The position numbers and the translations under genes are program-made. From NCBI GenBank assembly GCA_964647485.1, contig CAZYHV010000003.1, forward strand, positions 145,270-209,269: a DNA stretch of 64,000 nucleotides, in the 5' to 3' direction. Source of the stretch: FW021-bin31 sp964647485 (GTDB lineage Bacteria > Bacteroidota > Bacteroidia > Chitinophagales > Chitinophagaceae). A model generated the notes under the pieces. That model saw only the letters and a list, made by a program, of their open reading frames with translations, had not been told where the DNA came from and searched no databases. Shown here piece by piece: positions 17,043 to 26,819 of the stretch (position 1 is the stretch's first letter; the number at the start of each line of letters is the position of its first letter).

Positions 17043-19118
17043 TTATTTAAAATCTTCTTCTGTTAGACCGGTATTGATTTTTATTGTATCTACGGTTGCT
17101 TTGATGGTCATAGGTCCGGTTTTTGAATCTATTTTAAATGGGAATTTTATTCCTTGCACCTCTTTATAATCGCCTACATTGGTACGACTATTTTTTACAC
17201 CTTCTGGTGTTTTGATGCTGCTCATCTGTCTTATCTTCAGTCCTGTTTCTTTGTCAAAGTAGAGCACCCTTTTGTTTGAATTTTCATCCGTCACAGTCAA
17301 TGCATAGGCTTCTTTGCCGTCGATATCTTCTATTCCTGTTAACTCTATGTTGCTGGAATCATTATTTAATAGATAAAGGGCGTAGAAGGGATGAGCTTGT
17401 TTTTTAATGCTTATCTTTTGTTGTTTGGAAACAGGTACATTGTTTCCCATTCTTTGCATACTTATTTCGTCACCATTTACTTTTGTTTCCATAACGGTTT
17501 GATTATTTGATGGTATGGTGACAGACATGAGATATTTATCAGGCAACAGGTATTTTGTCGATGTGTTGATTTTCATCCCTCTTATCTCTGCACTCGACCG
17601 GATGCTCAGATCTTTTACTGATTCTAATTTTTCCTTTCCTCCAATGGCCTGAATATATTTGCTTAGGACACTTTTTGCTGTGACTCCTTTAGGGATTTTC
17701 TTTTCAGAGGGAGCTTTGACAGGATGACCATAAATATCTACAAATTGTATCTTCCCATATTTTTGTAAAGAATGGATAAAATCCTTTGAATTACCTACCA
17801 ATGCAATATTGAGTTGTTTGGGGGTAACATATTTTTTAGCGGCCATTTGGACTTCATTGGTTGTAATGTCCGAAAGATTTTTTAAATAGTTTTTATAATA
17901 GTCTTTCGGCATATTATATCGGGCGATATTCAATGCAAAACGGGCAATGGTAGAGGGTCGCTCTAATGAAAGTGCAAAATTCCCGGATAGGATGTTCTTC
18001 GCACTATCAAGTTTTGTTTGGCTAACCTTATCATCTCTTATTTTATTTAATTGATACATAAAACGACCTAAAGAGCTGTCGGTTACCGCAGTACGTACGG
18101 CTGCAGAGGCAGAAAAAGAGGCTACTAGCGGGTCATAAGATATGGAAGAGTAGGCACCATAAGTAAATCCATATTTCTCTCTCAGATCCTGGAATAACCT
18201 TCCTGAAGTCCCTCCTCCTAAAATTTGGTTCATTAATCGGGCAGCTAAATAATCTTTAGCGCCGGGTTTGAGATCAATAGGATCCGTAATTTCGATATTG
18301 GTTTGAACTGCTGAAGGACGGTTGGCAATATAAATTGTGGATTGTTGAGGCTTTTTGGGTTGTGGATATTCATGGTTTGGAACCGTTCCTTTTTTCCAAT
18401 CTCCTAAATATTTATTGACTAGTTTTTTTGCATGTTTTACTGTAATATCTCCTACAAATGCCATATAAGCGATGTTTGGTTTCCAATAGGTTTGATAATA
18501 ATTTTTTAAGTCACCAATTTGAATGTTTTTGACCGTTTTCGGACTTTCTACCTCACCATATGGATGATCTTTTCCATAATTGGAAACATCCACCACATTA
18601 TTTAAAATAGCATTAGGATCGTCCTCGTCACTCTCTAAAGCTGAGAGCGTTCTCTTTTTTACTTTTATTAGTTCGGAATCTCTGAATGCCGGGTGTAATA
18701 TGACATCAGAATAAAGATCAAAAATTTTATCAAAGTTTTTTGTTAAGGAAGAGGCGTTTGCACCCCCGCTACTGGTACTTATATGCCCTCCTAAAAAGTC
18801 AATGGCTTCGTCTAGTTCTGCTTTTGTTTTTGTGGCCGTCCCTCTTCTCATCATTGATCCGGACATACTTACATATCCTACTTTTTGATTTTGAAGAATA
18901 GGTTTTTTCTTTAAGACGAGGGAAACACTTACTTTAGGTATTTGGTGGTTTTCTACAACAAAAACTTCAATTCCATTTGCTGTGGTAAAGCTTTTTGGGG
19001 TTCCAATATTAATCTGTGGTGCCGGTCCTGCTTTTGGAGCTTCTGATCTATTAATAGGGGTTTGTCCAATAGAAGGAAACGTGAATATTAATGCGAATAT
19101 GGAAAGGATATATTTCAT
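17043..19118 (-). CDS. M16 family peptidase homologue, non-catalytic subunit with extra C-terminal domain
   Basis: The 691-residue protein has a signal peptide (MKYILSIFALIFTFPSIGQ). Residues about 35-440 are two M16 (pitrilysin-like) half-domains: GYVSMSGSMMRRGT takes the place of the zinc HxxEH helix, and GGGTSGRLFQDLREKYGFTY is the R/Y substrate-holding motif of the C-half. Lacking HxxEH, it is the inactive partner. Residues about 470-691 add a beta-rich domain (AIGGKEKLESVKDLSI, LYFDKETGLKIRQMS) resembling outer-membrane lipoprotein-sorting or LolA-like folds. It is transcribed 2 bases after the catalytic subunit, so the two surely form one periplasmic protease. Confidence 0.9.
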   Translation of the reverse strand: MKYILSIFALIFTFPSIGQTPINRSEAPKAGPAPQINIGTPKSFTTANGIEVFVVENHQIPKVSVSLVLKKKPILQNQKVGYVSMSGSMMRRGTATKTKAELDEAIDFLGGHISTSSGGANASSLTKNFDKIFDLYSDVILHPAFRDSELIKVKKRTLSALESDEDDPNAILNNVVDVSNYGKDHPYGEVESPKTVKNIQIGDLKNYYQTYWKPNIAYMAFVGDITVKHAKKLVNKYLGDWKKGTVPNHEYPQPKKPQQSTIYIANRPSAVQTNIEITDPIDLKPGAKDYLAARLMNQILGGGTSGRLFQDLREKYGFTYGAYSSISYDPLVASFSASAAVRTAVTDSSLGRFMYQLNKIRDDKVSQTKLDSAKNILSGNFALSLERPSTIARFALNIARYNMPKDYYKNYLKNLSDITTNEVQMAAKKYVTPKQLNIALVGNSKDFIHSLQKYGKIQFVDIYGHPVKAPSEKKIPKGVTAKSVLSKYIQAIGGKEKLESVKDLSIRSSAEIRGMKINTSTKYLLPDKYLMSVTIPSNNQTVMETKVNGDEISMQRMGNNVPVSKQQKISIKKQAHPFYALYLLNNDSSNIELTGIEDIDGKEAYALTVTDENSNKRVLYFDKETGLKIRQMSSIKTPEGVKNSRTNVGDYKEVQGIKFPFKIDSKTGPMTIKATVDTIKINTGLTEEDFK

Positions 19119-19120
19119 AA

Positions 19121-20458
19121 TTAATGATTTTGAGCCTTTTTAGGTTGTGGTAAGTAGTATAAAATGATTCTATTGTCGTCATTCAAGTATTTATTGGCAA
19201 CTTTTTTGACCTCTTTGGGGGTTACCTTTTGATACCGTTTTAATTCTGTGTTGATTAAATTAGCATCGCCAAAATAAACTTCATAGTTAGAGAGTTGTTC
19301 TGCAATTCCTAATTGGGTATCAAAGTTCCCGATGTAGGAGGTTTCTATTTGGTTCATGACCTTTTGAAATTCATGCTTGCCAACAGGAACCTCTTTTATT
19401 TTTTCTATTTCATGATCCATTGCTTCTTGTAATGTATCCGGTGATACCCCTGAATTAACAATACCAAAGTTGATATAAGCCCCTACCTTTTCTTGAGAAA
19501 TGGGAATAGAAGAAGCTGCTAAGGCCAATTCTTTTTTGTCTATTAGGTCTTTATGCATTCTGGAAGAAGAACCACCACTTAAAATTCTGGATAGTACATG
19601 AAAAGCATAATAATCGGGAGTGCCTTGAGTAGGTCCACGATAGGCTTCTATAACAGCAGGTAATTGTATATTGTCATAAACGGTATCAATTTGATTGGCC
19701 ATTTTTCCTAATGGTTGCAACTTTATATATGGACGAGGGATGGCAGATTGACTTTTTGGAATGGGACCAAAATAGGCTTTTATAAGTGCTTTTGTACTGT
19801 CTATGTCAATATCTCCGGCAATGGATAATACGGCATTATTAGGAACATAATAGGTATTATAAAATTGGATAAAATCTTGTAATTTAGCTTGATTCAAATC
19901 ATGCATTGAGCCGATTGTTGTCCATTCGTAAGGAGTGCCTTTGAATAGCCGTTCTGACACTTCTTTGAAAATAGTACCATACGGTCGGTTATCTACGCGC
20001 ATTCGTTTTTCTTCTTTTACCACTTCGCGTTGGGTATTTACACCCTTCTTATCTATTTTAGCATGCATCATCCTTTCCGATTCTAACCAAAGAGATAGTT
20101 TCAGTTGGTTAGAGGGTAAATTCTCATAATAGAAAGTTCGATCGGATGAAGTATTGGCATTTAAACGCCCTCCGGCGTTGTTGACATATTTCATAAATTG
20201 ACCACGACCAATATTTTTAGATCCTTCAAACATGAGATGTTCAAAAAAATGAGCAAATCCACTTTGTCCTTTTTTCTCGTTTTTGGATCCCACATGATAG
20301 AGTACTGTAGTTGCTACTACCGGAACTGTCGTATCCTGATGGAGGATTACTTTTAATCCATTTGGTAGAGAATATTTTGTAAAAGTAATTTTCTTTTGAC
20401 CTTCTACCGATATGATAGTAAGGAATAATAGAAAGAGGGTTGTACTAAGTTTCTTCAT
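19121..20458 (-). CDS. M16 family zinc peptidase, catalytic subunit
   Basis: The 445-residue protein has a signal peptide (MKKLSTTLFLLFLTIISVEGQ). HFFEH at about 68-72 is the inverted zinc motif HxxEH, and the third zinc ligand Glu lies about 75 residues on in REVVKEEKRM. The C-half keeps LSGGSSSRMHKDL. It is a periplasmic metallopeptidase, likely degrading peptides or imported proteins together with the downstream non-catalytic subunit. It is first in a two-gene leftward operon. The 191-base upstream gap to the hydrolase remnant shows no clear promoter consensus. Confidence 0.93.
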   Translation of the reverse strand: MKKLSTTLFLLFLTIISVEGQKKITFTKYSLPNGLKVILHQDTTVPVVATTVLYHVGSKNEKKGQSGFAHFFEHLMFEGSKNIGRGQFMKYVNNAGGRLNANTSSDRTFYYENLPSNQLKLSLWLESERMMHAKIDKKGVNTQREVVKEEKRMRVDNRPYGTIFKEVSERLFKGTPYEWTTIGSMHDLNQAKLQDFIQFYNTYYVPNNAVLSIAGDIDIDSTKALIKAYFGPIPKSQSAIPRPYIKLQPLGKMANQIDTVYDNIQLPAVIEAYRGPTQGTPDYYAFHVLSRILSGGSSSRMHKDLIDKKELALAASSIPISQEKVGAYINFGIVNSGVSPDTLQEAMDHEIEKIKEVPVGKHEFQKVMNQIETSYIGNFDTQLGIAEQLSNYEVYFGDANLINTELKRYQKVTPKEVKKVANKYLNDDNRIILYYLPQPKKAQNH

Positions 20459-20649
20459 CTGTTTATTTTTATTCTTTTTAAATCTCTTCTGTCAATGCCG
20501 GGAAACAGGTTTCCGGTCTTTGACCTTGGATTAGTAGTTTGTTCATATAATGTTAAGAAAATATAAATTTAAGACATTGGGAGCTAATAATAAAATATGA
20601 AGCCTTAAAATTATGATGGTCAGATTAATTATTTGTTTTATTTTCGGCT

Positions 20650-21447
20650 ATGGCTACTTCATTTTATGTACAAGTAGGATCTAACAGATGGAAAATATGG
20701 CAAGGAGGTCATGGGAAAAGGATGGTACTTCTTTTTCACGGTTTTGGGGAATATTATGAACAATATGAATCTTTTTCTAAGTTAATAGGAGAGGATTTTA
20801 CTTTGTTTGTTCCCGAGTTGCCTTTTCATGGAGAAGAATAATGGCGACAGGAAATACTGGAAAAAGAGGATTTGTCTGAATTGCTCCATGCACTTCTTCA
20901 AAGAGAAGGAGTGCCTTCTTGTAAAGTTATAGGCTATAGTATGGGGGGGAGGTTGGCTCTTTGTTTAAGTCAAATAGCAAAGAAAAGTATAGATCAACTT
21001 ATTTTGGTTGCACCGGAAGGTTTGAGACCCAATATTTGGTTTAAAATGGCTACAGGAACATTGTTAGGTCGGTTTTTTTTTAAATGGATGATGACTCATC
21101 CGAAAAATATGATTGCGCTCTCTCAATTTTTTAAAAAAATAGGATGGATAAATCAAAGTAAAGTTTTTTTTGTAGAAAGGCTGATGCGTAACCAAGCAAA
21201 AAGAGCAAAAAGTTATCAGGTATGGATGTGTTTTAGAAAATTAAAGGTAGATTCTGGAAGGAAACTCTTCGAGAAGGTTGATTTTCCCGTAAGCTTGGTC
21301 TTTGGAAAGTTTGACCGATTGATTCCGCCCCCCAACGACAAGGAATGGGAAAACTGGAAGGCAGAAGAAATAACTATTCTCTCTTCAGGACACGATTTAT
21401 TTTCTACTGAAGAAGGAAGAAAAGGAATTTTTGCTGATTTGAAATGA
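20650..21447 (+). pseudogene. Alpha/beta hydrolase interrupted by an in-frame TAA
   Basis: One reading frame runs from ATG 20650 to the stop at 21445-21447, broken only by TAA at 20839-20841 after PELPFHGEE. On both sides the protein is a normal hydrolase: LLFHGFGEYYEQYE (oxyanion loop), then GYSMGGRLAL (nucleophile), FGKFDRLIPP (acid) and SSGHDLF (His). The total of about 265 codons is family-like. As no other lesion is seen, the mutation is recent or is a sequence error. A TTG at 20872 could restart translation, but that product would lack the first strands. The substrate is not predictable. Confidence 0.85.
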
Positions 21448-21463
21448 ATGCAGAAATTTTAGG

Positions 21464-21508
21464 ACATTAAAAAACCTCTGTAACTTCAGCTACAGAGGTT
21501 TTTAATGT
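21464..21508. terminator. Bidirectional intrinsic terminator
   Basis: Arms 21464-21482 and 21491-21508 (ACATTAAAAAACCTCTGTA, with one bulged A) pair around the loop ACTTCAGC, with A and T runs on the two sides. It ends the hydrolase gene from the left and the tonB operon from the right. Confidence 0.9.
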
Positions 21509-21522
21509 ATACTTTTTGTTGT

Positions 21523-22365
21523 TTATTGTAGGGTAAATCGGATCGGTAAACTGTATTGTACACGTACTGCACGTCCGTTTTGTTTACCGGGAGTCCAATT
21601 AGGCATTCCTTTTACCACTCTAACGGCTTCTTCTTCTAATCCGCCACCTTTTTTCTTCCCTACGGGTTTTACATCTACAATCGTTCCATCCGTATTTACA
21701 ACGAATTGGACAACCACAACACCCTGGATATTATTTTCTCTTGCTCTGGAGGGATAATTAATATGTTTACTTAGATATTTCATAAGTGCACTTTCTCCTC
21801 CCGGGAATTGTGGCATTTGTTCTACGAATTGGAACACTTTATGGGCGTCACCATTACCCTGTCCTCCGGGCGCTCCGGCGGTTACACCATTTCCGGATTC
21901 TTTTACCAAACCGGGATCTACACCATTAGGATCTCCTTTTATATTTTCTGCTCCAATAGCTTTGTCCTTAATTTTGGACATATCCGGTGGTTCCATATCC
22001 GGAGGAACCTGATCATCTTCGACGACCTTTGGGGGCGTATATTTTACGGTTGTTTTTACCTTTGGAGGTTCCGGTGCCGGTGGCGGTGGTGGGGGAGGAG
22101 GAAGATCAGGTTGTTCTATATCTAAATCCTCTAATTTTACTGTTTTTTCTACAGGCTTTTCTTCCTTTACCGGTTTGTGAGCGGAAATATAATTGGATAA
22201 GGCATAAGCCCCTACGACAAGCAGTAATAAGATAATGGTAATCACTACGGCACGTCCGGCACGTTTATCGTAGCCTCTGCGCAATTCGTAGGCACCATAG
22301 GTCTTATTCCTACCTTCGAAAAGGATATCCAAAAAGTCCGCCTTTAAATATTTTTTAGCATCCAT
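21523..22365 (-). CDS. tonB: Energy transducer TonB
   Basis: The 280-residue protein has the layout of Bacteroidota TonB. A cytoplasmic N-terminus (YLKADFLDILFEGRNKTYGAYELRRGY) is followed by one membrane helix at about 38-62 and a periplasmic proline stretch (about 88-103). The C-terminal TonB domain from about 190 has QFPGGESALMKYLSKHINYP, GVVVVQFVVNTDGTI and LPIRFTLQ. It passes the proton-motive force from ExbBD to outer-membrane TonB-dependent receptors. It is last of the four-gene leftward exbB-exbD-exbD-tonB operon, 69 bases after the second exbD. Confidence 0.96.
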   Translation of the reverse strand: MDAKKYLKADFLDILFEGRNKTYGAYELRRGYDKRAGRAVVITIILLLLVVGAYALSNYISAHKPVKEEKPVEKTVKLEDLDIEQPDLPPPPPPPPAPEPPKVKTTVKYTPPKVVEDDQVPPDMEPPDMSKIKDKAIGAENIKGDPNGVDPGLVKESGNGVTAGAPGGQGNGDAHKVFQFVEQMPQFPGGESALMKYLSKHINYPSRARENNIQGVVVVQFVVNTDGTIVDVKPVGKKKGGGLEEEAVRVVKGMPNWTPGKQNGRAVRVQYSLPIRFTLQ

Positions 22366-22434
22366 CGTTAATTCTCTTTCTTTTGATTTTTAGCAATCTC
22401 TATATTGAGGTTCTTTAGTCGTTCATTGGGGAAC

Positions 22435-23022
22435 TTATTCCTCTTCTCCTTCCTTCTTTACACCACCATTTTTCTTGGCCTGAATGATTTTTTTATCATT
22501 TTTTGAAAAATCTACTAAAGCGTACTTCCCAATTTCATAAATGTTCATATCGTCTAAGATGTTCACCATGTTTTCATAGGTTGCATCTTTTTCTGCCTTA
22601 ATGATCACAATGATACTATCTCGCCGACCCGAATTTTTAAGTACGCTGTTCTTTTTATTAATGAGTACATCTCCGATTCCTCCGTTCAATTTATAGGTCG
22701 TTTGTTTGACTAAATTTACGGGATCCTTTGCTGCATTGTTACCAATGCCTTCATAATAAAATAACTCATCATCCTTACCTAATAAAATGGTCAGAGCCTG
22801 ACTTTCCTTCACCTTATTTTGTTGCTCCTCATCTTTAACGTCTTGAGGCAGGTACAAGTTCATTGTTTTTGCACGCTGTAGAGTTGTTGTCAGCATAAAG
22901 AAAGTAATGAGAAGAAAAGCCACATCACTCATGGGGGTCATATCCACATGGGTCGATTTCTTTTTACTCTTCGTCCCTTTATGTTTTTTATTACCGCTAT
23001 CGCTTGTTTCTATATCAGCCAT
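22435..23022 (-). CDS. exbD: Biopolymer transport protein ExbD (second copy)
   Basis: The 195-residue protein has a short basic N-terminus, then STHVDMTPMSDVAFLLITFFMLTT, the single membrane helix with the essential Asp (D in MSDVAFLL). Its periplasmic domain ends in ENMVNILDDMNIYEIGKYALVDF. It pairs with ExbB to form the proton-conducting stator that drives TonB. Two non-identical ExbD proteins per cluster are normal in Bacteroidota. Confidence 0.95.
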   Translation of the reverse strand: MADIETSDSGNKKHKGTKSKKKSTHVDMTPMSDVAFLLITFFMLTTTLQRAKTMNLYLPQDVKDEEQQNKVKESQALTILLGKDDELFYYEGIGNNAAKDPVNLVKQTTYKLNGGIGDVLINKKNSVLKNSGRRDSIIVIIKAEKDATYENMVNILDDMNIYEIGKYALVDFSKNDKKIIQAKKNGGVKKEGEEE

Positions 23023-23073
23023 CTTGGTATTTTAATTTTTATTAGTTTATAATAATATCCAGTCTCTTTGTTC

Positions 23074-23730
23074 CTATTCTTCATTCGAAGAACCACTATG
23101 AGCTGTTTGATAAGCCGGTGTTCCTTTAGGAATAGATTTCATGGAGGTTATTAAATGTAACTGATGGATTTTTCTATCTTTAAAGATATCCAATACTCTG
23201 TTCACAACAGAATATTTCGTATTATCATCAGCTTTAACAACAAATTGCAGCTTCTTGATATCACTTGCTGTATTTCTTGTGTATCGGATCCATTGTGTTA
23301 ATTCTCCATTTGCAGAATCTATAGGAATTCCGGTTTGTTGGTAACTTGCTGCTTCCTTTTCGGGAACATCTAAATATTTTTTAAGTTCATTTAAGGGAAC
23401 ACCTACCGTTGATTTATTGATATAAGATTGCATTTCTGATGCTGTTAATCCCAGGTCATAGGATTTATTGAACGCTTGAATCAGTTTTGCTCTGTCCTTT
23501 TCATTGTCCAGACCAAAAAAGACTTTCCCGTCTTTTGAAACTGTTACCATTGCTACATTACTTTCCGGTAATAGGGTTGTAGATATAGCTGATGGGGTAA
23601 CCACTTCAACCGGCTCCTCCGGTTTGAATTTGGTAGTCAACATGAAAAAGGTCAAAAGTAAAAAAGCTACATCACTCATCGGAGTCATGTCCACCCTCGT
23701 ACTTTTTCGTGCAACTTTTGCTCTTGGCAT
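23074..23730 (-). CDS. exbD: Biopolymer transport protein ExbD (first copy)
   Basis: The 218-residue protein has KSTRVDMTPMSDVAFLLLTFFMLTT as the N-terminal proton-channel helix with its key Asp, then a larger periplasmic domain containing QFVVKADDNTKYSVVNRVLDIF. It is probably the partner of the second ExbD in the same stator. It lies 119 bases after exbB and 51 before the next exbD on the minus strand. Confidence 0.95.
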   Translation of the reverse strand: MPRAKVARKSTRVDMTPMSDVAFLLLTFFMLTTKFKPEEPVEVVTPSAISTTLLPESNVAMVTVSKDGKVFFGLDNEKDRAKLIQAFNKSYDLGLTASEMQSYINKSTVGVPLNELKKYLDVPEKEAASYQQTGIPIDSANGELTQWIRYTRNTASDIKKLQFVVKADDNTKYSVVNRVLDIFKDRKIHQLHLITSMKSIPKGTPAYQTAHSGSSNEE

Positions 23731-23849
23731 ATTACTACTTTTTAATCGATTCTATAATAAGATGTATTTTCTCAGAAATTCCATAAAAAATATGGAAAAA
23801 AGGGACAGAAATTTAGACTTTTTATTTTAAAACTGTCCCTTTCTTTCGT

Positions 23850-24716
23850 TTATTCGTATAAAGCGGCAAAGTTCTGAGTAAGGGTATATCCGGTTTCGTC
23901 AATACCATAAGTAATACCGTCGATGTTGGTAGTAAAGTAGTTGTAGAAAATAATAGCGATAAAGGAGGTTAAAATACCCGTAGCGGTATTTACAAGTGCC
24001 TCAGCAATACCCAAAGCCAATTGTGTAGAGTTAGAACCTCCGGTGTCACCTAATGCATTAAACGCTTTAATCATACCTACTACAGTACCAAATAATCCCA
24101 ACAGGGTAGCACAAGAAGAAATTGTAGATAGAAATACCAGGTTCTTTTCAAGAATAGGTAATTCCAGGGTCGTTGCCTCATCAATTTCACTCTGGATATT
24201 AATAATCTTTTGTTCTGTAGAGAGATCCGTGTTCGTTGTCATTTCTTTATATTTCTCTAAACCGGAACGCATTACGTTTCCTAAAGATCCTTTTTGTTTA
24301 TCGCACTGTGCTAAAGCTTTGTCGATTTCTTTGTTTGCTAGGTTATACTGTACCGTACGAAGAAATTGGGTGTTGCTAATCTTTCCTTTTGCTTTGGCAA
24401 TTGTAAAGAATCTCTCGATTACGAAAGTGATTACGATTAGTAAAAGAGAAATTAAGAAAGGAACTACAATCCCCCCGGTATAAATGGTTCCAAGAATATT
24501 TTTTGCTTGTATATCGGTGCCGCTGTTGACTCCTCCTTCGAAGTTATTTGGGTTACCGAGTACAAAGTAGAAGAACAGGAACGCTAAAATAACACAAATA
24601 GGAACCATCAGGACTGCAAATATATTGCTGCCTTTTTTAGATTCTTTCTTCTGAGTCGCTCCTTTTTTAGGTTGTCCTTTTCCGGGGTTTGTCGCTTTTG
24701 ATGTTGTTTCAGCCAT
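23850..24716 (-). CDS. exbB: MotA/TolQ/ExbB proton channel family protein
   Basis: The 288-residue protein has a Lys/Gly-rich cytoplasmic start and membrane helices at about 32-52, 80-104, 195-220 and 240-265. The conserved channel block reads LVFLSTISSCATLLGLFGTVVGMIKAFNAL, with ALGIAEALVNTATGILTSFIAIIFYNYF after it. It forms the pentameric ExbB ring around ExbD. It is the first gene of the Ton operon. Its promoter must lie in the AT-rich 24717-25100 gap, but no exact TAnnTTTG was found on the minus strand. Confidence 0.95.
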   Translation of the reverse strand: MAETTSKATNPGKGQPKKGATQKKESKKGSNIFAVLMVPICVILAFLFFYFVLGNPNNFEGGVNSGTDIQAKNILGTIYTGGIVVPFLISLLLIVITFVIERFFTIAKAKGKISNTQFLRTVQYNLANKEIDKALAQCDKQKGSLGNVMRSGLEKYKEMTTNTDLSTEQKIINIQSEIDEATTLELPILEKNLVFLSTISSCATLLGLFGTVVGMIKAFNALGDTGGSNSTQLALGIAEALVNTATGILTSFIAIIFYNYFTTNIDGITYGIDETGYTLTQNFAALYE

Positions 24717-25115
24717 TTTTTTTGATGTTTTTTAATGAATAAAAGATACTTTTCTTTGATTTAAATTTAAATAAAAAACTGTATTAACTTGTAAAGTTAA
24801 TGATTTTTTGTGCATCATTGACAGCACAAATTAAATAAATTTCAGCGATTGCCAACTTTTTTTATAATTTTTCTATATTTTCTAATTGTCTTCTCCTCAA
24901 TCTTTAAAGTGTGTTTCAAGATATCCTTTTAGAAATTGTAAGAGGTGTTTTCCTAAAATGAGATGACAATATTAAGATATTCATATAATTCTACAAAAAA
25001 AATATAAATATTCTTAGCATTTTTGTTAAAAAAAGAAGAAAAACCATGGCAAAGGATTGCATGCCGGCAGGATTATAGGGTTAAAAAATATTTAGGGGGA
25101 AGGAATAGGAATATG

Positions 25116-25123
25116 TACTTTTG
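25116..25123 (+). promoter_or_regulatory. -7 element of the mnmE promoter, leaderless geometry
   Basis: TACTTTTG is an exact TAnnTTTG element and ends only 6 bases before the mnmE ATG at 25130. TTTAGG at 25091-25096 may act as a weak -33. A transcript starting about 5-7 bases after the element would begin at or next to the start codon, so mnmE mRNA may be leaderless. The rest of the 413-base gap (24717-25129) is AT-rich and shows nothing else. Confidence 0.6.
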
Positions 25124-25129
25124 CAAGGT

Positions 25130-26518
25130 ATGTCGATCAACCATAAACTATATCGTGAAGATACGATCGTAGCTCCGGCTACCGCAGCAGGAGTAGCTGC
25201 TATTAGTGTAATCCGTATTAGTGGAACTCAAGCTTTTTCTATAGCCAACCGACTTTTTAAGGGAAAAGACCTTCGGAAACAAAAATCACATACTATCCAT
25301 TATGGCTTATGGAAGGAAGAGAACAGAGAAATTGATGAAGTTGTCTTGAGCCTATTTAAAGGTCCTCATTCTTATACCGGGGAAGATATTATTGAGATTT
25401 CCTGCCATGGCTCTCCTTATATAGTAGAAGAAATTCTACGTTCCTGTTTGAAAAAAGGAGCAAGAATGGCTGACCATGGAGAATTTAGTCAAAGAGCATT
25501 TTTAAACGGAAAAATGGATCTGACCCAGGCCGAAGCGGTAGCTGATATTATTGCTTCACAATCTAAATCTGCTCATAAAGCAGCTCTCAATAATTTGAGA
25601 GGAGGGTTTTCGAAAAAATTACAAGAATTAAGGGAACAACTGATTCATTTTACCGCCTTAATGGAATTAGAGCTGGATTTTAGTGAAGAAGATGTGGAAT
25701 TTGCCGATAGAACACAGTTATATGCTTTAATTCATCAGGCAGAAAAAGAAATTCATCGTCTGATTGATTCCTTCCGATTGGGGAATGTGGTGAAAAATGG
25801 GATTCAAGTTGCTATTGTTGGGAAACCAAATGCAGGGAAAAGTACCTTACTAAATGCATTGTTACAAGAGGAAAGGGCAATTGTAAGCGAAACCGCCGGG
25901 ACAACCAGGGATACTATAGAAGAGGTTTTAAATATTAACGGAGTCCTCTTTCGACTGATAGATACCGCCGGAATTAGAGAACATGCTGTAGATGATATTG
26001 AGAGTGCAGGGATAGGCAGAAGTATGCAAAAAATGCAAAATGCCGATATCGTCTTATATCTTTTTGACGTAGCAGATGATTTACAAGAGATAAAAGAAAG
26101 ATTACAAGAATTGTCCAACAAAAATATCCATTTTATCCCTGTAGGAAATAAGACGGATTTATTAGATACAAAAGATTGGAAAGCAAAAAAAGATACCATT
26201 CAAAAGATGGTTTCAATATCAGCCAAACAGCAAGAAGGGATTGAAGAACTGACTACTTCGCTCTATAATGAAACGGTTCAACAACTCCCCTCTTCCGAGG
26301 ATATGCTTCTAACCAATACTCGCCACTTGGACGCTTTAGAAAGAACTTTAGCAGCCATTGAAGAGGTTCACAAAGGATTGGATGCCGGATTGAGTGGGGA
26401 TTTGGTCACTCCCGATATCCGAACCGCTCTACATTTTTTAGGAACCATCACAGGAGAAGTTCAAACAGATAGAGACATCTTAGGAACTATCTTTGGAAAG
26501 TTCTGCATTGGGAAATAA
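25130..26518 (+). CDS. mnmE: tRNA uridine-5-carboxymethylaminomethyl modification GTPase
   Basis: The protein has about 462 residues from ATG 25130; an in-frame TTG three codons earlier lies within the promoter element. It has the N-terminal formyl-THF-binding domain (DTIVAPATAAGVAAISVIRISG) and the helical domain (FLNGKMDLTQAEAVADII). The G domain inserted at about 215-375 has G1 GKPNAGKST, G3 DTAG and G4 NKTD, and the invariant C-terminus is FGKFCIGK, with the catalytic Cys. With MnmG it adds the cmnm5 group to U34 of tRNAs. A complete normal copy. Confidence 0.96.
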   Translation: MSINHKLYREDTIVAPATAAGVAAISVIRISGTQAFSIANRLFKGKDLRKQKSHTIHYGLWKEENREIDEVVLSLFKGPHSYTGEDIIEISCHGSPYIVEEILRSCLKKGARMADHGEFSQRAFLNGKMDLTQAEAVADIIASQSKSAHKAALNNLRGGFSKKLQELREQLIHFTALMELELDFSEEDVEFADRTQLYALIHQAEKEIHRLIDSFRLGNVVKNGIQVAIVGKPNAGKSTLLNALLQEERAIVSETAGTTRDTIEEVLNINGVLFRLIDTAGIREHAVDDIESAGIGRSMQKMQNADIVLYLFDVADDLQEIKERLQELSNKNIHFIPVGNKTDLLDTKDWKAKKDTIQKMVSISAKQQEGIEELTTSLYNETVQQLPSSEDMLLTNTRHLDALERTLAAIEEVHKGLDAGLSGDLVTPDIRTALHFLGTITGEVQTDRDILGTIFGKFCIGK

Positions 26519-26561
26519 ATCAAGAGATGAGCCTAATATGAAAAGTGGGTTTTATCAATTT

Positions 26562-26654
26562 TACCACAAAGATACCAAGCCACTAAGTTTTATAACTATT
26601 GATGCTAAACGAGTTAGATGTTATTTTTCTTTGTGTCTTAGAGTCTTCGTGGCA
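26562..26654. repeat. ORF-less inverted repeat (CACAAAG variant)
   Basis: Arm 26562-26587 (TACCACAAAGATACCAAG..) and arm 26629-26654 (CTTTGTGTCTTAGAGTCT..) are imperfect inverted copies with about a 40-base loop. The style, short CAAAG-type words about 8-10 bases apart, is the same as in the A/B arms near 56-63 kb. The 301-base gap around it has no supported gene. Confidence 0.65.
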
Positions 26655-26819
26655 ATCTATTCCCTTTCGGAATGGATTCAATAGATATAAAATAAAAGGA
26701 TGTTATTCCCTTATAGATCTAAGGGATATAGGAAAGCTATTGAGAAAATTCTTCTTGGATTTGCTGGCAAGGATAGAATGTTATATTTTTATCATTAAAT
26801 TATAATTTAGTATATCAAA

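Noticed and set aside
21808..22235. Open frames on the + strand opposite tonB
   Set aside because: They are shadows of the proline-rich tonB coding sequence, with no family-like residues.
26493..26805. Small open frames between mnmE and the HTH gene
   Set aside because: The reading passes through the repeat arms and shows no conserved pattern.
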